Of a stretch of 64,000 bases of DNA, positions 1 to 10,900 are shown in pieces. A model generated the notes under the pieces. The model ran no database searches and was not told the origin of the DNA. It saw only the letters and a list, made by a program, of their open reading frames with translations. The translations under genes and the position numbers were made by a program. The stretch is from positions 1,392,001 to 1,456,000 of the forward strand of contig CAJNDS010002135.1 in the NCBI GenBank assembly GCA_905221605.1. Reading direction: 5' to 3'. How positions within the stretch are numbered: the first letter of the stretch is position 1; the number at the start of each line of letters is the position of its first letter. Source of the DNA: Symbiodinium natans (Eukaryota; Sar; Dinophyceae; Suessiales; Symbiodiniaceae).

Positions 1-1951
1 CTAGACTTCTACTTGGGGTTCGAAGTACCCATGAACCTTCAAGTGGGGTTAGCAATGGGAAGCACCTGAAAAAGTGAAGGGTTTACTCGTAGGAAGAAAG
101 TTCAGAATTCCCATGAACCCGAACTTGGAAAGGAGCGGAGCCTAAACCCTAAACCCTGAGTCCTAGATCCCTAAGCCCTAAACAGGGCTATTTAAGGTTT
201 AGACGGTTTACTTCGAGTTGTTCAGGGTGTAGATGGGTTTACTGCTGAGGCCTTAATAGCTTCAGGAGACTCCTGTCCACCTTGAACTTACTTCTCTCGA
301 GGTGGGCATCCTAGCTGGGAATAACTTGCACTTACAGCCGGAAGCCTAAAACGTAAAGCCCCCCAAAAGACAACTAAAAAATGGGCATAGCTGCTTAGAT
401 CGTCCCCTTCTAAGACCCAATTGCACTCAATCAGAACCTGAGTTTAGGGTTTAGGGTTTAGGGTTTAGGGTTTAGGGTTTAGGGTTTAGGGACTACGGCG
501 CAAAGCCCCCAACATCATCAGACCCTCAACCTTTAACCCTCAACCCTGGATGCCATACGGCCAGGAGAGAAACTAGACCCAGCAGTCGCCTAGGAATGAA
601 AAGGGTGCCCGTTTTGGGTTTAAAGAGGGTTTAGGGTTTAGGGTTTCGGGTTTAGGGTTTAGGGTTCTTATAAGGGAACCCAAAGCCTCAAAAATGGAAT
701 AAGGACCTACTCTGGGTCCTAGGAAAGCGAAAAAAGGTAGACATTGGAGACAGGCCGCGCTGCCCCGGCCTGACTTCTCCAAGAAGGGTTTAGGGTTTAG
801 GGTTTAGGGTTTAGGGTTTAGGGTTTAGGGTTTAGGGTTTAGGGTTTAGGGTTTAGGGTTTAGGGTGAATGAGATGCAGCCATGTGATAGGGGGTCATCG
901 CCCATTATGGGTTTAGGAGTACATGTAACCCTAAACCCTAAACCCTAAACCTCTTTCGAGCAAAAAGAAGAACATCTCCTCATACCCGAGCCCTAAAGCC
1001 CGTGAAACCCTAAGTCCTACGAACCCCGTAAACCCCAAATCCCTCTGTCTGGGGTTTAGGGTTTAGGGGTTTAGGGATTAGATCTTCGTGTTTTTTTTTT
1101 TGGTTCCTGAGGCTGCTGGCAAGCTTCTACTTCTACTCGCGGTTCTCACTGCGCGCGGCTCCCCTAGGACCTAGAACCTCGCGACGTCGCGCAGTTTTGC
1201 GTGCCCAAAAGGTCCACGACCCACCCTAGACCCTTAACCCTATATAATTCAACCCTAAACCCTAACCCCTAAACCCTAAAGTCACTGGGGCCTCAGGTCA
1301 GGCGAGCAGCACCCGCCAGCCTTGGCCAAGAGGAGTTTTGGGGTTTAGTGTTTAGAGAGTCTATGGTTGAATATACTCCCCTTAGAACCTAAACTATGAA
1401 AGATGAAAATCCCTATATTGCCCTTATAAGGCGGATTAATCTGCATTTGTTTTTTGTTTTTTTTGGGGGGGTGTTTAGAGAGTCTATCTAGTTCATGGTT
1501 GGGGGTAGTACTTGAAAATTCAACCCTAAACCCCAAACCCTGAACCCTTTTTTGAGAACAAATAAAAGCTCTAAACCCTAGACGATAAAGTGGTCTTTTC
1601 ACTCTCCACGCTAGTCTGGTCACGATGGAAGAAGCTATCGGCGACTTTCACCTCTCCCAGTTCTTCCTCCGAGCTCTGCATGATCTACCGTTTCCGGGAG
1701 GTCGGCACACCCCTGTAGACAGAGTGCGGTTTAGGGTTTAGGGGTTTAGGGTTTGGGGCTTGGGGTTTAGTTCGGGCTTAGGGTTTAGGGTTCAATTTGG
1801 CTTGGGGTTTAGGATTCGTTTAACTAGGGCTTAGGGTTTAGGGCTCAATTTGGCCTTGGGGTTGAGGATTCTGGGAAATCAGCCGAGGAGGCACCGACCT
1901 CTCTCATTGCATCTTTGTACACCTGGAAGGCCTTCTTCCTCAAAAAGCCGC
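1..1951. repeat. Telomere-type repeat-rich flank, no gene recognised
   Basis: Short TTTAGGG or CCCTAAA tracts in both orientations (for example 441-490, 628-665, 781-866, 929-955) alternate with 100-200 bp of other sequence. 572-790 has a family seen elsewhere (CCTAGGAATGAAAAGGG left, ACTCTGGGTCCTAGG right). This is interstitial repeat, not a clean chromosome end, because orientation switches. It is the 3' flank of the MCAT gene. Confidence 0.75.
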
Positions 1952-4900
1952 TCAGACGTGGATGTTCTGCGTCGTCTTCCAAGCCGTGCCGTCAATCCGC
2001 TTCATCATGGCCTTGAGTTGCTTCATGGGCCCACACTCCTTGGCAGCCCCCGCAGCCATTTTCTACTAAGGGTACCCTTGCGTGGGGTTGGTTTAGTTTA
2101 TAAGGGAACCTTGAACCAATAAACCCTGACCCTAAACCCTAAACCCAAAACCCTAAACCCTAAACCCGTAACCCTAAGCCCTAAGCCCTAAACCCTAAAC
2201 CCTAAACCCTAAACCCTTAAACCCTAAGCCCTAGTAAAGGGTACCACTGGGCTACCAAGACTCATAGAAGTCTGAGATGCCATCCTGGATCATCGCCTGC
2301 ATGCAAGGCAATCCACTCCACGCAGAAACCCTAAACCCTAAACCATAAATCCCAAACCCTAAACTCCAAATCCCAAACCCTAAACCCCAAACCCTAAACC
2401 CCAAACCCTGAACCCTAAACCCTGAACCCTAAACCCTAAACCCCAAACCCCAAACGCCTGCATGCAAGGCATCCACTCCACACAGTTCGTCAGCTGGTCC
2501 GCCAGCATCTCCACGATCTTTGGGACGGGAGTGCCTGCACTGAACTAGGGTTTAGGGTTTAGGGTTTAGGGTTTAGGGTTTAGGGTTTAGGGTTTCGGGT
2601 TTCGGGCTTAGGGTTTAGGGTTTAGCTGTTTCTTAGGAATATATGAGCGACTGCAAAACCCAGCTGGTGGCGCTAATGGACGCAACATGAGGGGTGTCGA
2701 ATTCAAGTGGTCCCATCGTTTTACAGGGTTTTAGCATCAATAATCCACCCTTGATGTCTGCAGGTGGTGCTTTGGGAAAAATTCAAGGCCATAGCACACC
2801 CAACGGTTCATTAACTTCGGGGTGTCGCTTGTCAAGTGTTGCCATCGCTTTACAGGGCTTTTGGCATTCGTGTCCGCCCTGAATTACTTGAATGGCTGGG
2901 GGTTTTGGCGCTTGCTCATATAGTATTTAAAACCATTCGTTGCTCCTCGGGAGTAATGGTACTCGTAAAAATATATTCCCAAGTATCTCAAAGGTGCCCG
3001 CAGGAATCTTGGCTCCCGTCAGGTTGGCGTAGAGATCGCACGTGGGAGGCTTCATCTTTGGCTCCACCTGGGGGTTTCCAAAATTGCGGTTTAGGGTTTA
3101 GGGTTTAGGAGTTAGGGTTTAGGGTTTAGGGTTTAGGATTTAGGGTTTAGGAATTAGGGTTTCTGAAATCTGGGGGTACCTTATTGGGGTCCTGATGATA
3201 AGGGGATCCTACTGTTTGGGAATCTATCTCGGGGGTCCCCTATTTTCGTCAACCCCAAACCCCAAACCCCAAACCCCAAACCCCAAACCCTAAACAAACC
3301 CTAAACTTTACAGACCCTAAGCCCTAAGCCCTAAGCCCTAAGCCCTAAACCCTAAACCCTAAACCCTAAACCCTAAACCCTAAACCCCCGGACCTCCTTC
3401 AGGGCTGCCAGGAGCTTCTCGCGCGCTGGCATCATGCACTTGGTGTGGAAAGCACCGGAGGTCTTGAGCTCCTTGGCCTGCAAGCATCCTTGGCTGGGAG
3501 GCAGTTTAGGGTTTAGGGTTTAGGGTTTAGGGTTTGGGGTTTAGGGTTTAGGGTTACTATAGGGCCCTTAAGTTTGGCTCACTGCTGAACTCCTCCTACA
3601 TGTTTAACTTGTAAGCTCCTTAGTGCAGTTTCTACCCAAAGCCCCAAAAGGGTTAAAGTCCTAAGAGCCAGCCAGAAGAAAGCCAAGCATCCTTCCGTGG
3701 CGTTGGCCTTCTCCAAGAGCTTTGCGATGGCAGCTTTGCTGCCGGCGCAGGAGAAGCCATTGGGAAAGAGGATGTTGGCAATCTGGCCTTGGTAGCCCAG
3801 CAACCCTACTGCAATAAGGGCACCGAAGGGAACCCAGAACCCGAAAAAAGGGAAAAGAAACGGGTCCCACTGGGCTACCAAGTGGCACACGTCCTCCGGG
3901 CCGGACTTGGACTCATTGCACAGCTTCTCGACCTTCTCCTTCGAGAGCCCGGCCAGGGAGATCATCTTCTGCGGCGAGGCCTCTGCCGCCTCTTGCATGG
4001 CTTCCCCTCTCAACTTCACCAACCTGAGCCCAGTCTCCTTGGTAGCCCAGCAACCATCTTCAACAACAGGGCACCCCCTGTTTTGGGGGGGGGGGGGGGG
4101 GGCTACTTGAGAAGGAAACCCATAACCCCCCCCCCCCCCCCCACCCCCCCCCCCCCCCCCAAAAAAAAAACAAGGCACCTTTTTTTTGAGTTTGGCTACT
4201 TAAGGAGGAAACCCACAACCCAAAAACGAGGCAAAAGATACCACTGGGCTACCAAGTCTCGAAGTCGAAGACCCCGGCCACGGTTAGCCTTGTTGTTGGT
4301 TACTAGGGACTGAGGGGAATGAGGTACCCTATATAATCCCTTAAAGGGTATATACAGGGCTAAACCCTAAACCCTAAACCCTAAACCCTAAACCCTAAAC
4401 CCTAAACCCTAAACCCTAAACCTTAAACCCTAACCCTAACCCTAAACCCTAAACTCCTGCTAACCAAAAGTAAGCAGCGCGGTGTACTCGCCAAGGGAGA
4501 GCCCTGCCACGGCAATGGGGTTCTCGGCCGCCCCTGGGTTCTCTTTTCCTTGGTTGCCCAGTACTACGTTTAGGGTTTAGGGTTTAGGGTTTAGGGTTTA
4601 GGGTTTAGGGTTTAGGGTTTAGGGTGTTTGCTGAAGAACCCCAAAAGAATACAAAATAACAATCCCTGTATTACCCTCTATAAGCAAGAATGGTTTTACT
4701 TTTTCGGGGCTCTTAAGCAAGAAGTAGAGTAACCATATTGCAACAAGGACACCCTTTTTTGGGGTTGGCTACTTTTGACAGGGAACCTTGAGCAAAAAAA
4801 AGGGGTAAAAGCGTACCACAGGGCTACCAAGTTTCGTAGCAGCTCCATGCCCGCCAGCCCTCCCACGTACATGGCCTCAGTCATGAAGAGATCTAATTAT

Positions 4901-7900
4901 CCCCCATTTGTGAGCCTCTATTCATTCAGGGTGGCCCGTATGAAAAAAACAACTCTGAACAATGTTCCTTAAATATGGGAAAATACGACATATCTCCCGA
5001 GGGCCTACCTTACCTCGTTCAGAACTTAGTCTATATGACCGGACCTTAAGGAAATCTTACATGTTGGGCAGGGCGCTTGGAACCTTCGAAACGTGACAAG
5101 CACAACTGAAAACGCAGTGTAGATTTACACTCACAGTATGATGTGAGTCTGCTTGTGTGGACCTATTGCTCCTACCCCTCGGCCCCCTTGAATCTACCTT
5201 GTTTCTGTTTCTTCGCCCATGTAGCCGTTTGCTTCACAACGAAACCCTGCGACTCCAGCTTTACACCTAAGACCCTGGGCTTCGTCTGCAGAACCTTCAT
5301 GGCGAACAAAAGAGATCTCTGGCCCCCTGCCTCAAATTACGCCGGCTGCAAGGTCCAGACAAGTATGGGTTTATGGCCGTGCAATTACTGCGGTTTTGTA
5401 GTTGACCACACCAAGGCGCTGGATCTTTGTAGGAGGATTTCAAGCATATGGCTGGGGTTTAAGGCTTTGAAACACGTTGGCAACTTGAAGAACTATCCGA
5501 CTTCTCGAATTCTAAGAGTTTCGGGCCCTTCCCGAAAATAAATGCCGAAAACGTTAGGATATGTATATATATATATACATATACGTATGTCTTTTTTTTG
5601 TGGGGGGGGGGGGGAGGGTGCCTCTTATACTCTCAGGCAGCGCTTCACGGGAGTTGGGATGTATTCTTTATGTCATCACGTGGGTTTCTTTATGTGTCTC
5701 CATTGAGCTTTGTGTAGGAGTCGCGTTTTGTAAGTTTAAAAGGGGCTTAGGGTGTGGGGTTTAGGGTTTTTCTTATTTATTGACAGCTTACGTATTGTTC
5801 TTTGTGCCTTTTTGAGCTTCAAATTGATGTTTAGCTGTTTGCTTTTGGGGATTTGTCCATGAACATGCTGGTTGTTTAGCTAAGTAGCCCAGAAACCATA
5901 TTATGATAAGGGTACCCTTGTTTTTGCTTGGTTCACTACTAGCCCTAAACCCTAAACCCTAAACCCTAAACCCTAAACCCTAAACCCTAAACCCTAAACC
6001 CCTGGGAAATTCCGAGGCGCTGGTTGGCAGAACTTCGTTTGCTCGAGCTGATCCTCGGGACCTTCTAGGCAGAGCTTCAGGAGGTCGTAGCCAAGGATCT
6101 TCCTTACTTCTCAAGGGGGGAAAAAAGGTTAAACTTTGTTATTCTTACATAATAAGGAAACTTACTTCTCCAATAACCAAGGGGCCAAAATGGTGAACCT
6201 TTGTTATTCCTACTAAATAAAGAAACCCAAAAAGTTTAAAGCTTAACTTTGTTATTTCCTACAAAGTAAGGAAACCCAACAAGTTCATCAAGTTCCAGCT
6301 GTTGGAGAAGTAAGCTTCTGAGCCGTCGTCAGCATGTCCTTGACCGTGGGCAGGTCCTTCACGTCGGACATCATCTTCACATACTGGGATCCTTGGTAGC
6401 CCATAAAGCCACCATCACAATCCAGGCACCTTTTTTTTTTTTTCTTTGGGGGGGGGGGGTTGGTTACGTGCAGTTACTTCATAAGGGAAACCAGCCTAAA
6501 CCCTAAACCCTAAACCCCAAACCGCCCAGAAACCACCATCATAATCCAGGCACCCGTTTATAGGGGGGTTGGCTACTTGCAGTTACTTCATAATTCAAGG
6601 GATCCCAGAACCAACACACAGCAACTTGCTGCTGGTTGGCAGGGAATGGGGGGATGAGGTACCCTATGTAAGCCCTTAAAGGGTATACTCAAAGGGCCCT
6701 AGTTCCCACATTCCCTGCTAACCAACGGTAAGAAAAAGGGTAAAGGGCACCCTGGGGGCTACTAGCCCTAAACCCTAAACCCTAAACCCTGAAACCTAAA
6801 CCCTAAACCCAAACCCTGAACCCTAAACCCTAACCCTAAACCAAAAAAAGTAGGGGCAAAGGGCACCCCTTGGGGCCACCAAGGATCCTTGCCCCGGGAA
6901 GAGGAGCGCCGCCTTGGAGGAGGAGGACGGGGAGGAAGCCTCCCAAGCTTTTCAGCGACCCAAGGGTTTAGGGTTTAGGGTTTAGGGTTTAGGGTTTAGG
7001 GCTACCTAACTATGTGGAACCCGGAACTCATAAAGTAAAAAAGTATACCACTGAACAGCCCCGAAGCCGGAGCAGCAGCCGGGGCGGAAGCGGGCGCCGG
7101 CGCCTCAGCGATGGCGGCCATCTTCGTCTGGTTTTCAAGGGCCGCTGCCTTCAAGTCGAAGAAGGTCTGGATGGCCTTCCTTTGAACAAGAATTCTAGGG
7201 AGCCCTGGAAGCGTTTTTTGTTGTTCTAATACCCATGTGCCTCAGTGGGGTGTCTAGAGTCTTTGCGCATATGTCCCTAAACCCTAAGCCTAAACCCTAA
7301 ACCCTAAACCCTAAACCCTAAACCCTAAACCCTAAACCCTAAACCCTAAACCCTAAACCCTAAACCCTAAACCCTAAACCCTAAACCCTAACTTTTTCTC
7401 CTTTCCCCCAAGGCTCTTGGCTGCAAGTGCCACCTCGGGGTCGTTGTCGCTCATCAGCATCTCGACCTCCTCGTCAAAACAGGCACCTTGGTCGTAGTGT
7501 AGGTTTGGGCTTTAGGGTTCAGGGTTCAGGGTTCAGGGTTTAGGGTTTAGGGTTTAGGGTTTAGGGTTTAGGGCTTAGGGTTTAGGGCTTAGGGCCTAGC
7601 GTTTAGGGTTTAGGGTTTAGGGTTTGGGTGTATACGATTTTGCGTCTTACAGTTTCAAGGTCAAAACAGGCGCCTCGCTCGCCCATCTTCTCCAAAGCCT
7701 TCACTGCCGCGACCCTCGTCCGGGCATCCTGGGAAGGCGGATTTCAAAGGCAATTCCTACAAAACGGGCTCAGGGCCTTAAACCCTAAACCCTAAACCCT
7801 ACACCCTAAACCCTAAACCCTAAACCCTAGACCCTAGACCCTGACCACAAGGCGATCAAAGCACCCCTCTCTTTGTTTTTTAACATATTTGGGCGGGGGG

Positions 7901-10900
7901 GGGGGGTCTAATATGTCAGGGGCGTTTCGATATTCGCTTTGAAAGTTGCGCTGTTCTCATTCAAAGCAAAGAGGGGGTATAAAAGGGCATTGGCAAGCCT
8001 GCAGCCTAAGCCCTACACCCCATACCCTAAACCCCTAAACCCCTAAACCCTAAACCCTAAACCCTAAATGCCGAGAGCATCGGTGTTGGTCGTGAGCCTG
8101 CAGACTTCCGAGGCATACATCTGCCCAAGCTCGCCGCAGCCGGCCACCGCCCTGACCGCGGCCACCCTCACCTTCCAAGACTTGTCGTTGAAGAGCCGGC
8201 AAAGCCTGGGGGGTTTTGGGTTTAGGGTTTAGGGTTTAGGGTTTAGGGTTTAGGGTTCAGGGTTTAGGGTTTAGGGCGTCGGGATTCGGATTTCGGGTTT
8301 AGGGTTGCGGTTGAAGAGCCGGCAAAGCCTGCGGTTGCTAAGGAGAATCATGACTGGGTGCCACCGTAGTAAGGGAAACTACATTCTTTTAAGTGCTATG
8401 ATAACCACGGTAGCCCAGTAAACATGTTACAATAAGGGCACCATTTTTGGGGTTGATTACTTTTTAAGGGAACCTTGAGAGAAAAAAGGAAAAGGGTACC
8501 ACTAGGCTACAAACTAACCCTAGGTTGCCTTAAGGGCCTGACTTATATGTGTATATATGAATACGTATATCTATCTATCTGTCCATCTATCTGTCTCTAT
8601 CTACCTATCTATCTATCTATCTGTCTCCGTCTCTCTCTCTCTCTCCCATGACCCCAACTTTATGTGTTGAGATTCTTAACAAACCTAAACCCTAAACCCT
8701 AAACCCTAAACCCTAAACCCTAAACCCTAAACCCTAAACATGGGCCCAGGAGCGGCTCCAAGAATGCCTCGGCCTCGTCGCCCATGCACGCCAAACTCTC
8801 CACGGCGCTGGCCTTCGGGGTTAGGGGTTTGGGGGTTATAGGGGTTATAGGGGTTATAGGGGTTATAGGGGTTATAGGGGTTATAGGGGTTATAGGGGTT
8901 ATAGGGGTTATAGGGGTTATAGGGGTTTAAAGGGGTTATAGGGGTTATAGGGGTTATAGGGGTTATAGGGGTTATAGGGGTTATAGGCGTTTAGGGGGGG
9001 TTAAGGGTTCAGGGTTTTGTAGCTTTTAGGGTTTAGGGTTAAGGGTTTGGGGGTTGTAGGGGTTTAGGGTCTAGAGTCAAGGGTTCAGGGTTTTATAGGG
9101 TTTGGGGCTTAGGGTTAAGGGCTTAGGCTTCAGGGTTTCTAGGGTGTATAGGGGCTTATAGGGGTTTATAGGGTTCACAAGGTTTATAGGGTTCATGGGG
9201 TTCATTGGGTTTCTAGGAGTTTGTAGGTCTTACACCGTGTAGAGGGCTTATAGGGTTCATTGTACCCTAAACCCTAAATGTAGGTCTTACACCGTGTAGA
9301 GGGCTTATAGGGTTCATTGTACCCTAAACCCTAAACCCTAAACCCTAAACCCTAAACCCTAAACCCTAAACCCTAAACCCTAAACCCTAAACCCTAAACC
9401 CTAAACCCTAAACCCTAAACCCTAAACCCTAAACCCTAAACCCTAAACCCTAAACCTGGCCTTCACCGCCGGGCTCGGGTCGGAGAGGAGCTCCGCCACG
9501 GCCGACGCCTAGGCTGGCCCTTCAGGAGCCTCTGAAAAAATGGATTCTTCTATAGTTTCCTCCTAAAACCCAAGAAGGCAAACCCTAAACCCTAAACCCT
9601 AAACCCTAAACCCTAAACCCTAAACCCTAAACCCTAAACCCTAAACCCTAAACCCCTAACCCTAAACCCTAAACCCTAAACCCCAAGCCCAGCCGCCGTG
9701 GATGAGCTCGGGGAGCCACTGGCAGCCATCTGGCCCAGCACTTTGCACGCAGCCGCCGAGACCTCGGGCGCCGGATCCTTGAGGAGGTCGGTGAGCTGGG
9801 ACTCGAACCGGGAGCTATCGGAACCGACCTGGGAGTCAGGGGGGGTTTAGGGTTTAGGGTTTAGGGTTTAGGGTTTGGGGTTTAGGGTTTAGGGTTTGAG
9901 GCTTGGGGTTTGGGGGAGTGTTAGGGGATAGTGTCAAATGAACCCGAAAAGGGTTGATGGTTCATAGACCAGAGGAACTACAGTAACACAGGGTATCTAG
10001 ACCCTAAAGTAACCTAGGATTCGGGGCTCATAAGGGAACCTCAACCCTACAACAAAAACAAGAATAAGTTACTCTGGGTCCTAGGTGTATGGTAAACCCT
10101 AAACCCTGAACCCTCAACCCTAAATTATTGCAGTACAGGGATCTATGACCCCAAACCCTAAACCCTAAACCCCAATGCATAAGCCAGCCCACCTGCATCT
10201 GGCTTAGGGCCATGACCGCGGCGGCCCGAATCTCCCAGTCCTCGCTTTGATTTTAGGGTTCTAGTTTAGGGTTTAGGGTTTAGGGTTTGGGGCTTTGGGT
10301 TTAGGGTTTAGGGTTTAGGGTTTAGGGGGGAGTAACTTATCATGTGGGCTCAGCGCTTCTGTTGTGGAGGCTTCTTTGGGGGGGCATAAACCCCTAAACA
10401 ACCTAAGTAACCCGAGATGACATCTATAAGCCCTCCTCTGAGTCTTCCGGGGCCCTTCCTGTGAGATGGGTATTTGCGAAAAAAAAAAGTACACCTTTTA
10501 CACCCCAGATCGAATAGAATCCCCTTAAAGGGGACCCCCCAGAAGGGTACCCCCTATTTTCGGAAAGCCCCTAAACCCTAAACCCTAAACCCTGAACCCT
10601 AAACCCTAAACCCTAAACCCCAAACCCTTAACCCTAAACAGATCTGTCCTTGGAGCTCAGGAGTTCCATCAGCTTGGGAGCCGAAGAGGAGCTCCCCAGC
10701 ACGCCCAGGGAGGCCGCCGCGGCGCAGGCGGGCTTTCGCAGCGCCTGAGCTGTCCAGTAACTGTAGGGGAGGTATGAAGGTTAACCTTTGGGTTTAGGGT
10801 TTAGGGTTTAGGGTTTAGGGTTTAGGGTTTAGGGTTCAGGGTTTAGGGTTTAGGCTTTAGGGTTTAGGGATCATGTTACCTGCAAAAAGGTGAAAGGTTG

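Larger units (their letters stand above)
1952..6939 (-). other. Malonyl-CoA:ACP transacylase domain (13 exons) of the fusion gene
   Basis: This part transfers malonyl from CoA to an acyl carrier protein for fatty-acid or polyketide synthesis. Exons: 6888-6939, 6319-6391, 6021-6102, 4836-4875, 4479-4548, 4261-4288, 3887-4037, 3692-3787, 3394-3488, 2998-3067, 2458-2534, 2264-2296, 1952-2038 (stop TGA at 1952-1954). It gives about 317 residues, the usual FabD length. In fusion numbering I see FPGQGSQY from residue 447, GLSLGEY with the predicted nucleophile Ser533, KLRGEAMQ with Arg558 (the Arg that holds the malonyl carboxylate in the family), LFPNGFSCAG, SGAFHT with catalytic His645, and a C-terminus with ECGPMKQLKAMMKRID. 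All key residues are present, so it should be active. Plastid or cytosolic location cannot be told; no targeting peptide is obvious. Confidence 0.92.

Noticed and set aside
1-1100. True chromosome end (telomere) at the window start
   Set aside because: Tracts are short, occur in both orientations and alternate with other DNA; similar tracts occur over the whole window.
3579-4178. Single 199-codon minus-strand ORF as an intact gene
   Set aside because: It is two MCAT exons (3887-4037, 3692-3787) with a 99-bp intron that happens to stay open, plus poly-Gly from a C run.
5143-5541. 132-codon plus-strand ORF as a nested gene
   Set aside because: It lies inside an MCAT intron, has no recognisable domain, and its length is compatible with chance.
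9795-9830. tRNA T-arm-like GGTTCGAGTCCC on the minus strand
   Set aside because: It lies inside the HEAT exon 9697-9828 in the coding frame, and no acceptor, D or anticodon stem can be built around it.
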